Below, one piece after another: positions 1-8,653 of a stretch of DNA of 64,000 bases. The stretch comes from Dictyobacter formicarum. Lineage in GTDB: Bacteria > Chloroflexota > Ktedonobacteria > Ktedonobacterales > Ktedonobacteraceae. Position 1 is the stretch's first letter. Every line of letters begins with the position of its first letter. The translations under genes and the position numbers were made by a program. The stretch lies in contig NZ_BNJJ01000025.1 of the NCBI RefSeq assembly GCF_016587435.1, positions 60,349 to 124,348 on the forward strand, in the 5' to 3' direction. The notes beneath the pieces were generated by a model. That model worked only from the letters and a program-made list of their open reading frames with translations. It was not told where the DNA came from and searched no databases.

Positions 1-258
1 ACAGCTCGGAAAGCCCAGGCCACAAAAAAATTCTCTCGACAGTACGCATTGCGTTCAGGGATCGAAGCTACCATTTCTCAAGGCGTTCGCGCCTTTGGTC
101 TCCGGCGATCGCGCTATATCGGTTTGGCAAAAACTCACCTCCAGCATATTGGCATAGCCGCCGCTATCAATCTGGTTCGCGTGGTTGCCTGGTTAGATGG
201 CGACGAACTCGCTCCCACACGTGTTTCGGCATTCCAGAGGCTGTACGCTGCGGCTTAG
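1..258 (+). CDS. IS1182-type transposase, C-terminal part (cut by window edge)
   Basis: The frame is open from base 1 to the TAG at 256-258, so only the last 85 residues are visible. The segment with GVRAFGLRRSRYIGLAKTH followed by LQHIGIAAAINLVRVVAW is the conserved C-terminal signature of DDE transposases of the IS1182 group (seen motif; family from established knowledge). An internal TTG at 49 is not a real start because the coding pattern continues upstream of it. Downstream, 259-372 holds the probable IS end and no gene. Confidence 0.8.
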   Translation, partial: TARKAQATKKFSRQYALRSGIEATISQGVRAFGLRRSRYIGLAKTHLQHIGIAAAINLVRVVAWLDGDELAPTRVSAFQRLYAAA

Positions 259-372
259 GAGGTTTCCCAACAGTGTATTCTGAAAATACCAAAAAAAATA
301 CAGAAGCCTCCCCTCACCCACTCTCTCTGGTCGTGGTTTGTCTAGAAGTTCTTCGTCATCGATCTTTGCTGT

Positions 373-1527
373 TCAGGCTACTGGCTGCGGCGGCCGCGTG
401 AGTTGATACCCCATATGTTCCAGACGACGAACCAGTTGGCGCCCAAACTTGCTGCGATCCCCTTGCTGGAAAAACTCCACTCCTTTCTCCTGATATTCCT
501 GACCAGTTTTCATCATCTGACAGTAAATGACGAGAATATCGTGTCCAATGGCCAACGCCGCTCGTTTACTCCCTCGGCGTTTTTTCAGACGGCGATACCG
601 CTCTCCCAAGTACGTGCGCGATCGACGCACTCCATGGGCAGCTTGCACCAGCGCCTCTCGCACATATCGATTGCCTTTCTTACACTTGCCACTCAGCCGC
701 TTTCCTGCGCTTTCCTTCTGTCCCGGGCAAACACCAGCCCAAGAACTGAGATGCTCGGCATCGGGAAAGCGCTGAAGATCGGTTCCTACCTCTGCCATCA
801 ACACGTACAGGACGTGTCGGCTCACCCCATTGATCTTTTCACAGCGCGTGATCTGTTCTGCAAAAGGGTGCAAGCGGCGCTCGATCTCCTCTTCCAGGTG
901 CGTGATCGAGCGATCTTGCACGGTAATCAGGGAGAGCAACTCTCGTAGCAAGAAGCGATGGTGCTCTCGCACTTCTCCCGTCAAAGCCACCACGATCTGC
1001 TCCTGACTCGCCTGCACACCCGGATGCACCCGCTTGGCCAGCCGTTCCGGATCACGTTCCCCTTCGCAGAGTGCCTGTAAGATGGCTCTCCCAGACAAGC
1101 CCAGAATATCGCTGAGAACCGTTGCCAATTTTATCCCAGCCTCTTCGAGCACTTTATGCACCCGATTGACCAGGCGAGTGCGTTCTCGGACCAGACTCAC
1201 CCGCAGTCGCGTGAGATCCCGCAGGTCTTGTTGTTCCTGGCTGGGCACAAAACTGGGGTTGAAGAGTCCGTGTTGGAGCAAACTGGCAATCCATTCTGCA
1301 TCCTGCACGTCCGTTTTGCGCCCGGGCACGGCTTTGATATGTTGTGCGTTGGCCACCACCAACTCGAAGAAGCCCTCCAGGCGTCGATACACCGACATCC
1401 AATATACTCCCGTGCTTTCCATGCCGACATGTGTACATCGTTCTTGCAATAACCAGGCACGCAGGGCCAGGAGATCCGCCGTTTCATGACGAAACGTGCG
1501 GAGGTAGTGGTGCCGTTTTCCTCCCTC
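373..1527 (-). pseudogene. IS110 transposase, residues 35 to the end (gene split by an IS4-like element)
   Basis: This is the larger part of an IS110-family (DEDD) transposase that cuts and joins DNA for its own element. The apparent N-terminus reads out of the inserted IS and is artificial. The genuine first 34 codons lie at 2972-3073. Removing bases 1528-2971 and one copy of the 21-bp duplication restores one continuous frame of about 411 residues, reading from EGGKRHH directly into YLRTFRHE. The C-terminal half has the Tnp_20 region with WAGVCPGQKESAGKRLSG and GNRYVREALVQAAH, typical of the family. The protein cannot be made intact from the present arrangement. Confidence 0.9.
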
Positions 1528-2971
1528 CATACGCATTAAGTTAAGAAAGATGGCCAAAAAAGACTCCATCTGACATCATGAAAACAAACATCAAACCGAT
1601 TTTCCTGATGAAGAAGGAGTTCACAGCGATGAGTGTATCACAGCAGGCTGAGGCGTTAAAGCAGATCTTGGAAGAGGAAGCCGGGCGTTTGGCGAGAGAA
1701 ACCGGATGTATTGAACGCGAGCGAGTGATCAGTGGAGCCGATTTTGCGCAAGCACTGATTCTGGGATGGTTACAGCGACCTGATGAGCGTGTGGAAGGTT
1801 TTGTCCAACTGCTCTCGCGCCGCGAGGTCAACGTCACGGCCTCGGGATTCAGCCAGCGCTTTACTCAAGCGGCAGCCACCTTTCTGCAACAGGTGCTCGA
1901 GCGGCTCACGCAGGTGCAGATACAAGCAGAGGCAGTCGATGTGGCTCTCTTACGCCGGTTTCGCGCCGTCATCGTCGAGGATAGTTCTTCGATCCTCTTG
2001 CCCGCAGAGTTGGCCTCAATCTGGCAAGGATGGGGAAACGGGGAGCAGGTCAATGCCGCTGCAGTCAAGTTGTTCGTGCGTTGGGATGTGCTGGGTGGCA
2101 AGCTGGAAGGGCCACGGCTGACGGATGGACGACAGACTGATACCAAGAGTCCGTTCAACACAGATACGCTGCCTGATGGTGGACTCTACCTAGCCGACCT
2201 CGGTTTTTTCAGTTTGGGACGTTTAACTGGCTTAGCTCACCGCACAGAGGGCAGCAAACGCTTTTTTGTGATGCGGTGGCAATACGGGACAGGCCTCTTT
2301 ACCAGATCTGGGCATCAGATCGAACTGCGAGGAGTATTACCGCAGCGGGAGGGAGAAGCCAAAGAGATGGGCGTGCTCCTGGGCAAACAGGCAAGGCTCC
2401 CAGTGCGACTGATCATGATCCGGGTTTCTGAGAAGGTTGCTGAGCAGCGCCGCAAGCGCATTCGAGAGCGAGCCCAGGATCATAGCACCAGGCCATCCGA
2501 GGAACTGCTGTATTTGGCAGGCTGGACCATCGTGGTCAGTAATGTGCCGCATGCTCGACTCAGCTTGCCGGAAGCCTTGGTGCTCCTTCGGCTGCGGTGG
2601 CAAATCGAGCGGCTCTTCCGTTTGTGGAAAGAACATGGTCAGATTGACGAATGGCGCACGAAGAAACGCTGGCGCATTCTCTGCGAGCTCTACGCGAAAC
2701 TGGCTGCGATGGTGATCCAGCAATGGCTTATCCATGAAGGCTGTTGGCATGATCCCTGGCGCAGTTTGGTTCAAGCAGCCGCGGTCGTTCGTAGAGAAGC
2801 GAACCGTATCATGGTTGCCTTATATGAAGGGAAGGTAGAACAAGTCTTGCATTCAATTGTGCGTGGGATGAAATCGGGCTGTCGCATTCAAAGACGCCGA
2901 AGCCATCCCAGCACCGCCCAACTTCTGTTGGAGGGACTCGATTGGGAACTATGCTTAACTTAATGCGTATG
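1528..2971 (+). mobile_element. IS4-like insertion sequence with 18-bp inverted ends and 21-bp target duplication
   Basis: The ends are perfect 18-bp inverted repeats, CATACGCATTAAGTTAAG at 1528-1545 and its complement at 2954-2971. It is flanked by a 21-bp direct repeat at 1507-1527 and 2972-2992, beginning GTGGTGCCG and ending CTCCCTC. The duplicated bases come from the interrupted IS110 gene, and its reading frame proves which copy is extra. A duplication this long is unusual for IS4-type elements, which mostly make about 8-12 bp; elements such as IS1634/IS1549 are known for long ones (established knowledge). The element carries one transposase gene. Confidence 0.92.
1629..2963 (+). CDS. 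IS4-family DDE transposase
   Basis: A 444-residue transposase. I chose ATG 1629 because GAAGGAG lies about nine bases upstream; in-frame ATGs at 1578 and 1608 lack a ribosome binding site. Acidic residues of an RNase H-like fold are seen in EDSSSILLPAEL (first Asp, near residue 115), YLADLGFF (second Asp) and LRWQIERLFRLWKEH (Glu), matching the IS4 D-D-E layout. The stop codon falls inside the right inverted repeat. The gene appears intact, so the element could still be active. Assignment to a particular IS4 subgroup is uncertain. Confidence 0.88.
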   Translation: MSVSQQAEALKQILEEEAGRLARETGCIERERVISGADFAQALILGWLQRPDERVEGFVQLLSRREVNVTASGFSQRFTQAAATFLQQVLERLTQVQIQAEAVDVALLRRFRAVIVEDSSSILLPAELASIWQGWGNGEQVNAAAVKLFVRWDVLGGKLEGPRLTDGRQTDTKSPFNTDTLPDGGLYLADLGFFSLGRLTGLAHRTEGSKRFFVMRWQYGTGLFTRSGHQIELRGVLPQREGEAKEMGVLLGKQARLPVRLIMIRVSEKVAEQRRKRIRERAQDHSTRPSEELLYLAGWTIVVSNVPHARLSLPEALVLLRLRWQIERLFRLWKEHGQIDEWRTKKRWRILCELYAKLAAMVIQQWLIHEGCWHDPWRSLVQAAAVVRREANRIMVALYEGKVEQVLHSIVRGMKSGCRIQRRRSHPSTAQLLLEGLDWELCLT

Positions 2972-3073
2972 GTGGTGCCGTTTTCCTCCCTCCACCAGAA
3001 TCAAGCACACCACCACAAAGCGCTGATGCACATCTATCCCTGCACACCGTTCATACATCACTTCCAGGCTCAT
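2972..3073 (-). pseudogene. IS110 transposase, first 34 codons
   Basis: The start ATG (3073-3071) follows AAGGAG with an eight-base gap on the minus strand, and the product begins MSLEVMYERCAGIDVHQR. GIDVH carries the first Asp of the DEDD catalytic set. The fragment ends in the target duplication of the IS4-like element and continues, after that element, at 1506 on the same strand. Confidence 0.9.
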
Positions 3074-3681
3074 GGTTCTCGCTCCTTTCTTTTTTATCCC
3101 ACCTATCTGCGGCACCATCCCAGGGGGTGTCTGTTCTTGTACAGTGTATTCTTCGTGCTCTTGCACTCGGCTCTCACCGATTGGGCAACATGGAGTGGTT
3201 CGTCCAGACACCTCAGTACAGTTTCAAAAACACGTTCGGACGCTGTATACTGTTGGTCGTCTTTTCTCTGGAACGCTGCCACCTTGATTCTACCCTTTTT
3301 CATACGGAGTGGTGCGCCTGCGGCGCATGACGTTTCAAAGCTGTGTATGAGCCCTTTTTTTAACTCATAAAAATTGGCTTTCCCCTCTTTTCATGGTTAA
3401 GAAATGCTCTCAGCTAAATTCAATGCAGGTCAATATAAATGTAGATTTAAATATGTGAAAAGTCCAACTATTCCGACAAACAACAGAAATGGTAAGGCAT
3501 GGGTGTCCGTCATTTTTTGCATGCAAAAATGAAAAGTTATTGGGGACAAGCCCCAAATACACGGTGATATTCTATTTTGCCACTTTTTGTACGGGTGCCC
3601 ATCATTGACCGGGATGGAATAAGTTGCTTCAATAAAGTGTTTTGTAGAGAGAGCTGAATAATCTCAGCTTGCTTAAGGAAT
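3074..3681. other. Gene-free stretch: IS110 leader and AT-rich DNA
   Basis: Bases 3074-3330 are the upstream leader of the split IS110 gene, where this family keeps its non-coding end (family knowledge; no RNA was modelled). About 3350-3680 is AT-rich with no reading frame I can support. Nothing else recognisable is seen. Confidence 0.5.
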
Positions 3682-5186
3682 TGACATTTAGATAAACAGG
3701 ACTTGTCAGAACATGGTGTGCACGTTCCGAAAAAGAGAAAACTGGATCATGGGGGGTCATCATCCAAGCTCGTCAGCCCTTCGATGTGGCTTTCGGCTTG
3801 CTTTTGAGGACCACCGGATAGCGTGGAGCGGGTCGGGGACGGAACCCCGGTGGTCGCCCAGGCGATTTTCCTCGTCTTTGGCACACACGAGTGGGTGTGC
3901 CAAGCTGCTGCAAAATCGTTGGCATGACACGACGGACCTGCCGTGGCGTGATTGGCCGCTGGTGGCTTTCCCAAGGGCGAAAGCAGGCTTGCCCCAACGA
4001 ACGAGCCAGCCACAGCTGGTTGAAAGCCAAGGCGACCAACAGACTCCAGCGTTCAAATTGTTCTGGCGTACGCACATGTGCTTGAGCCCAGAGCAAATCT
4101 TGCTTCATAAAGCGATAGCCATGTTCCTGAGAAAACCGCCGAGCATACACCGAGGAGATGTCGGACAAGGCGATATCAGGTCCCAGCATCACAAACCAAC
4201 TCTCACGAGGATCGCGCTTGCTGTCCTTGGCTCCCTCTCGAATGAGACGAACGACACTCAGGGACAGATCACGCGCTTGCCGAACGTGCAATCCATCCCA
4301 GCGTGTTACGCTGATGAGCTTGCCAGCACGATCATGGTCCTGGTAGCTTGCGTTCTCTCCGCTCAACGTTTCAGGTCGACTTCCTTGCAGCACAGGACCA
4401 TCCAGGGGCATTCTGCCTCGGGCATGAGTGCGCACCGGGGCTCGATACAGCTTCCGATTGCGTTTGAGACGAATGAGCACGCGACATCCCAACTGCTGGC
4501 ACGCTCGCAAGAACTCGGCGCTGGCATACCAGCGATCGGCCAGGACCACGACCGGACGTGTGATCAATGGAAGCAGTTCCTGCAGTTGTGCAATGGCGAC
4601 CTCAATGGCCGTTTGACTGGTACTGATGCGGCGTTGATCCAAGATGGCAACCCAACTGCTTGGTTGCTCAGGCAGCAACATGACGGTCGAAAACTGCCAT
4701 CCCGCGCTCACCGGTTTGGTCACGCGAGGCAAATTGGGGACGTAGATGATTCCTCGGTCGGCACTTGTCTCGGCTTCAGGTCGGCCAATACTGCTGGCAT
4801 CAACGCCAATCCAGAGTGGCTCCTGATCGTCGAGCTCCTGCAGCACCGCTTCCAGCGTCATTGCTCGCAAAACGTGCTCATTGATCTGGCCATGTTCAAG
4901 CGCTTGATAGAGACTGGGCCAACGGCGCTCAAAGCATGGCGAAAGCGAGAGTTCCACCAGCGAACGAGCGTGCGGCTCACTCAAGAGGGCATCGCACGTA
5001 TTGAACAAGCTATCGGCTCCCCGTTCAAAACAGCCATAGGCGTGCTGACGAAATTGCTTCAATGTGTTAAAGTGCACGATGTAGTGTCCTTTGCTTTCTT
5101 TGCTTTATGTTTTGCAAGTACACTACATCCATTGGCGGCTCTTGGCAATCCAAGGCTGCCTTTTTTACTGGTTTATCTAAACGTCA
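3682..5186 (-). mobile_element. IS element with a single DDE transposase, about 1.5 kb
   Basis: Ends are imperfect 19-bp inverted repeats: TGACATTTAGATAAACAGG at 3682-3700 and the complement of TGACGTTTAGATAAACCAG at 5168-5186 (16 of 19 match). I could not see a convincing target duplication. The enclosed minus-strand transposase fills most of the element. Confidence 0.75.
3773..5077 (-). CDS. DDE transposase of the actinobacterial/chloroflexal IS701-like (NF041680-type) group
   Basis: 434 residues. The N-terminal third has CFERGADSLFNTCDALL and LVELSLSPCFERRWPSLYQAL. The nuclease core shows WIGVDASSIGRPEAETS (first Asp near residue 93), VVVLADRWYASAEFL (second Asp near residue 183) and RRFSQEHGYRFMKQDLLWAQ (Glu). 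This order matches transposases frequent in Streptomyces and Ktedonobacteria (recognition from memory, group name less certain). The frame is intact with a basic C-terminal tail. The long plus-strand frame opposite it is a shadow. Confidence 0.8.
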   Translation of the reverse strand: MHFNTLKQFRQHAYGCFERGADSLFNTCDALLSEPHARSLVELSLSPCFERRWPSLYQALEHGQINEHVLRAMTLEAVLQELDDQEPLWIGVDASSIGRPEAETSADRGIIYVPNLPRVTKPVSAGWQFSTVMLLPEQPSSWVAILDQRRISTSQTAIEVAIAQLQELLPLITRPVVVLADRWYASAEFLRACQQLGCRVLIRLKRNRKLYRAPVRTHARGRMPLDGPVLQGSRPETLSGENASYQDHDRAGKLISVTRWDGLHVRQARDLSLSVVRLIREGAKDSKRDPRESWFVMLGPDIALSDISSVYARRFSQEHGYRFMKQDLLWAQAHVRTPEQFERWSLLVALAFNQLWLARSLGQACFRPWESHQRPITPRQVRRVMPTILQQLGTPTRVCQRRGKSPGRPPGFRPRPAPRYPVVLKSKPKATSKG

Positions 5187-5259
5187 ATAAGGAAAACAGG
5201 CGCTGAAAGAACCTGAGATCCTTTTACTTCCTAACAAAAATTCATTGATGGAGACCCCT

Positions 5260-5835
5260 ATGCTCGATTTTAGTGCAGTGACAAGCGGCTCTCAGACCCT
5301 GGCAGACATAGCCGCTGGTCTGACAAAGACCGATCTTTATCAGCTTACCGATGAAACGATCAATGTAATGCAAGAGATCATTACTGATACAGTTGATGCG
5401 GACGTGACATTCGTGCCGCTAGATCCCCAGGCGAACGATACCTTTGGGAATTCTGAAGAGGCCGCCCTGGCGTGGACCCTGGGCCACGTGGTGGTTCACG
5501 CCACCGCTTCATCCGAAGAGGCCGCCGCCCTGGCTCTCGTGCTGGCCCGTGGTCTGCAGGTTGAGGGTCGTTCGCGTTACGAGACTCCCTGGGAGAGCGT
5601 GACAAGTATCGCTCAGGTGCGCCAGCGTCTTGAGGAGAGCCGTCGTATGCGTAAAGCTATGCTCGACGCGTGGCCTGACGAGCCTCACCTGGATACTATA
5701 ATGACATATTCATTCTTCCCGCAAGCTGGCGAACTCAATGCCATTGGCCGCTTTATCCTGGGTTTATACCACGATGCATCTCATCTGGATCAAATGCGTG
5801 AAATAGTGCACCAGGCAAGCGCGTCTCGTGTGTGA
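5260..5835 (+). CDS. DinB-like superfamily protein
   Basis: 191 residues from ATG 5260, chosen because GGAG at 5250-5253 sits six bases upstream; upstream TTG 5245 and ATG 5248 have no such site. The sequence has the long-helix pattern of the DinB/MDMPI fold. LGHVVVHAT near residue 73 and LYHDASHLDQMREI near residue 170 supply the spaced His residues that in DinB proteins bind a divalent metal. DinB_2 members are mostly thiol-dependent enzymes or of unknown role, so no reaction is assigned. It is a single gene bounded by IS elements on both sides, so its original neighbours are lost. Confidence 0.75.
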   Translation: MLDFSAVTSGSQTLADIAAGLTKTDLYQLTDETINVMQEIITDTVDADVTFVPLDPQANDTFGNSEEAALAWTLGHVVVHATASSEEAAALALVLARGLQVEGRSRYETPWESVTSIAQVRQRLEESRRMRKAMLDAWPDEPHLDTIMTYSFFPQAGELNAIGRFILGLYHDASHLDQMREIVHQASASRV

Positions 5836-5882
5836 CATTGTTGTGATGGGGCGGCTAAAGTCGCTCCATAGCTCTGCAAAAA

Positions 5883-6865
5883 GGTTCTGTCAGAACTGAG
5901 ATCACAGAAAAGCTTAATGGACGCATGGAATGCTTACCTCTCACTCATTGACCTATGAGGCTGCTTGTATCACTGTCTGCAAAACGGCCAGACGCTGGAG
6001 AAAAGCCTGTCGTTGTTCCCGGAGCGAGACCACTTCGCCCATGATGCGGCGAGGACGGAGATCATTGCGCAATTCGTCAAAGGCACAACAGAAGCGTGCT
6101 GCCGCTTCAACTGTTCTAAAGCCGCGCATGGGATAATACCGCTGTTTGATGCCCCGATGATCTTGCTCTAGCCGATTATTGAGGTATTTGCTCGTTCGAT
6201 GCTGAACATGGTTGCCCATTGTCTCGCGGATGGCACGCGGATAGGACGTATGGCCATCGGTTATCACCTGATCGGGAACAGAACCAACCACAGCAACCGC
6301 CTGTCTGAAAAACTTCTGAGCTGATTCCATATTTCGCTTCTCGCTCAACAGAGAATCAACCAGATTACCTTCGTGGTCGATCGCCCGATATAAATAACAC
6401 CATTTCCCATGCACTTTGATGTAGGTTTCATCGACATACCAGGACCTCCCTGCTTGTCCCTGCCTCTTGATGCGTAACTGATCCTTTATCAAGGGCGCAA
6501 ACCGCGCTTCCCAGTCTCGGATGGCTTCATGCGTGAAAGGAAAGCCGCGCGCTAAAAACATCTCAGCCACATCCCGCAGGCTCAGCTTATAGCGGAGCTG
6601 CCATATGACCGCAAGCAGAACAATGTCTGTCGGAAATTCCAGATAGTTAAAAGGAGTGCCAGTTCGTTCGTTGAATGTATGTCTGCACTGAGTGCAAAAG
6701 AACGTCGTGTAGCCAAGTTTGGTTTTCTTTGCGCGTTTCCTGGTCGTGATTGCAGTACAAAAAGGACAGCTCATTGCTCAACATTCCTTGCTCCATCAAA
6801 TGATGAGATCAGCATACCAGAAATGGAGCCTCTGTGCCAAATGGAGTTTGAGTTCTGACAGAACC
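5883..6865 (-). mobile_element. IS6-family insertion sequence
   Basis: Perfect 15-bp terminal inverted repeats GGTTCTGTCAGAACT (5883-5897) and AGTTCTGACAGAACC (6851-6865); the GGTTCTGT start is characteristic of IS6/IS26-type ends. No 8-bp target duplication is visible, as happens when IS6 elements recombine with another copy. Confidence 0.88.
5953..6774 (-). CDS. IS6-family transposase
   Basis: 273 residues. The N-terminus has a zinc-ribbon with CPFC and CTQC pairs (residues 3-28). The DDE core shows SWYVDETYIKVHGKWCYLYRA (Asp), VITDGHTSYPRAI (Asp) and NNRLEQDHRGIKQRYYPM (Glu). It fills the IS6 element and is intact. It probably makes cointegrates by copy-in replicative transposition, as is known for IS6 relatives. 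Confidence 0.9.
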   Translation of the reverse strand: MSCPFCTAITTRKRAKKTKLGYTTFFCTQCRHTFNERTGTPFNYLEFPTDIVLLAVIWQLRYKLSLRDVAEMFLARGFPFTHEAIRDWEARFAPLIKDQLRIKRQGQAGRSWYVDETYIKVHGKWCYLYRAIDHEGNLVDSLLSEKRNMESAQKFFRQAVAVVGSVPDQVITDGHTSYPRAIRETMGNHVQHRTSKYLNNRLEQDHRGIKQRYYPMRGFRTVEAAARFCCAFDELRNDLRPRRIMGEVVSLREQRQAFLQRLAVLQTVIQAAS

Positions 6866-7030
6866 CATCGCCTCTACCCCCTTTCCGAGAGGATGGTCAG
6901 GCTTTTGCCTTGCTCCGATGCCTCGTGTCTTTCCTGGCGCGGAGTGATCTGCTTGCGGATGACCCCAAGACGCGGAAATGAGAACCATCACTGATGAACT
7001 TCCACCAAGCGAGATGCGCCTGGCACGCGC

Positions 7031-7056
7031 GAACCTTTTGTGGCTCTCGCTCGTAA
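7031..7056 (+). promoter_or_regulatory. ECF-type promoter P1 upstream of the sigma factor gene
   Basis: GAACC at 7031-7035 followed by TCGTAA at 7051-7056. The same two elements with the same 15-base gap occur at 8574-8599. GAACC/CGTAA is the classical form of ECF sigma promoters, whose -35 usually carries AAC. Transcription would start near 7062, ahead of the chosen ATG 7097 and after the alternative GTG 7040, which supports that start choice. Confidence 0.7.
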
Positions 7057-7096
7057 CAGGAAACAGCACACGACCGAAGGAGCTAACCAGCGTCCT

Positions 7097-7666
7097 ATGC
7101 AAGAGAAAAGCGATGAGCAGTTGATGATAGCCGTGATGACAGGCGATCAGGTGGCATTAGCCGCGCTGGTGACCCGCCATCACGCCCCACTGCTCGGCTA
7201 TCTTTATCGTCTCGTCGGCGGAGATCGGCAGCTTTCCGAAGATCTGGTTCAGGAAACCCTGCTGCACGTGCTGCGGCAGCACACGTACCAGGCCGCTCGC
7301 CCATTCAAGCCCTGGCTCTACGCGATTGCCACCAACCTGGCACGCGACTATTTCAAGTCAGCCGCGGTGCGACAACGCTGGCAAAGTGGTGACTCTGAGG
7401 AAGCGCTGCTCTACCTGTACGACAGCGAGTCTTCCCCGGAAGAACATGTCCTGGCGGCAGAGCAGGGCAGCGAAGTGCGAGCGGCGCTCGCTCAGCTGCG
7501 TGAGGAATATCGCGTCGTGTTGTTGCTGCGCTTTTATCAAGGGTTCAGCTTACAAGAAATCGCTGAGACGCTTCACATCCCGCTGGGTACAGTCAAATCG
7601 CGGCTCTCGGTGGGCGTCCACCGCTTGCGCAACGTGCTGGTTCCAGTACAGAAAGGAGTGGACTAG
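7097..7666 (+). CDS. ECF (group IV) RNA polymerase sigma factor
   Basis: 189 residues with region 2 (LLGYLYRLVGGDRQLSEDLV and FKPWLYAIATNLARDYFKS, residues 30-90) and region 4 (LREEYRVVLLLRFYQGFSLQ then LHIPLGTVKSRLSVG, residues 130-180). There is no region 1 or 3, as expected for the ECF class. Its stop codon directly abuts the ATG of the next gene, a common arrangement for a sigma factor and its membrane-bound control partner. The two near-identical promoter boxes suggest that it activates its own operon and the ABC genes downstream. The start is set by promoter P1; the ribosome binding site AAGGAG lies rather far (14 bases) upstream. Confidence 0.88.
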   Translation: MQEKSDEQLMIAVMTGDQVALAALVTRHHAPLLGYLYRLVGGDRQLSEDLVQETLLHVLRQHTYQAARPFKPWLYAIATNLARDYFKSAAVRQRWQSGDSEEALLYLYDSESSPEEHVLAAEQGSEVRAALAQLREEYRVVLLLRFYQGFSLQEIAETLHIPLGTVKSRLSVGVHRLRNVLVPVQKGVD

Positions 7667-8566
7667 ATGCCCCATCCTCAATCCTCCTGGCCATTTGAGC
7701 AACCAGAGCAGTTGGCAGATATGCTGCGCGAGCAGGGAGCTACGCCAGAAGAGTGTGCCGATTTGCTCCCCGCCTTGCGTCGCCTCTCCGAGTGGCAGGC
7801 GCCACAGCCGGACCCCGCAGACACCCGGCGCCTGCTCGCCCGACTGGCGCCTGCGCTGCCTGCGCTCTCACTCGTGCGCCAGGCCATCCGCGAGCACCGG
7901 CAGCATCGCATATCCTGGCTGCTGGCAACGGCCCGCGCGCAGGTCTGCCTCTTTGGTCTGGGCTTCTGGCTGGTGAGCGCGCTCATCACCCTGGTAGGCG
8001 CAGGGGTTGTGTTGAACGTGGTTTCAGATCAAGCATTGGTAGGGGCAAGGATTGTGGTGAGCAATCCGCTTCTGGTTCAGGCACTGGTGTTGGGAGTCAG
8101 TGGGCCCCTGCTCGCCTATCTGGGGACCATCGTTGCCTTTCGCGGGAGAGGAGCGCGCACCCTGGAATTGGAGCTGGTCTGCCTACCCTCACCGCTGCAA
8201 CTGGCCCTGGCCCGGCTAGTAATTGTGCTGGGCTATGATGTGGGCCTGGGTCTCGCGCTGAGCCTGGTGCTCTGGGCGGGTGGCACTGAGCAGGCGCTGG
8301 CGCTGACGCTCTCCTGGCTCATGCCCCTGTTCCTGGTAGCGGGGCTGGCCCTGCTGCTCTCGTTGCGCCTCTCGGTTCAGGCAGCAGCCTCCCTGGCCTA
8401 TGGGAGCTGGCTGGCCTTCCTGGCCATCAGCATCATCTCCCCTCTTCAGGTGTTCCTGCTCGCGCCTGCGCTTGCGGTGCTGCCGGGCTGCATCGGCCTG
8501 GCGCTACTGGTCATCGCGCTACTGCGCATCCATACCGACATGCATCGCCTGCTCCCTCAACCATAG
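7667..8566 (+). CDS. Multi-pass membrane protein, probable anti-sigma or ABC-2 partner
   Basis: 299 residues starting immediately after the sigma stop; AAAGGAGTGG inside the sigma gene's end is the ribosome binding site. The first 85 residues are soluble, with a Glu/Pro/Ala-rich region around residues 20-45. The rest is about six hydrophobic segments (roughly 93-120, 128-150, 168-195, 200-225, 235-255, 262-285). No zinc-binding HxxxCxxC anti-sigma motif is present. The position suggests a membrane partner of the sigma factor, but the membrane part also resembles ABC-2 permease subunits. The function is inferred from context only. Confidence 0.6.
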   Translation: MPHPQSSWPFEQPEQLADMLREQGATPEECADLLPALRRLSEWQAPQPDPADTRRLLARLAPALPALSLVRQAIREHRQHRISWLLATARAQVCLFGLGFWLVSALITLVGAGVVLNVVSDQALVGARIVVSNPLLVQALVLGVSGPLLAYLGTIVAFRGRGARTLELELVCLPSPLQLALARLVIVLGYDVGLGLALSLVLWAGGTEQALALTLSWLMPLFLVAGLALLLSLRLSVQAAASLAYGSWLAFLAISIISPLQVFLLAPALAVLPGCIGLALLVIALLRIHTDMHRLLPQP

Positions 8567-8573
8567 GGTTCGC

Positions 8574-8599
8574 GAACCTTTTTGGGGGCTGGCTCGTAA
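8574..8599 (+). promoter_or_regulatory. ECF-type promoter P2 ahead of the ABC transporter genes
   Basis: GAACC at 8574-8578 and TCGTAA at 8594-8599, spaced exactly as in P1 (start-to-start distance 20 in both). Similarity extends across the flanks (GCGAACCTTTT on one side, GCTCGTAA on the other). It begins eight bases after the previous gene's stop and would transcribe through the group II intron into the permease. Confidence 0.72.
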
Positions 8600-8653
8600 G
8601 AGGGGACGTGCAGCTCGTGCTGCAAACTCGAATACACAAAAGGAGATTACCAT

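Noticed and set aside
3713..5206. Long plus-strand frame opposite the DDE transposase
   Set aside because: It is the antisense shadow of 3773-5077; it lacks a ribosome binding site and family features.
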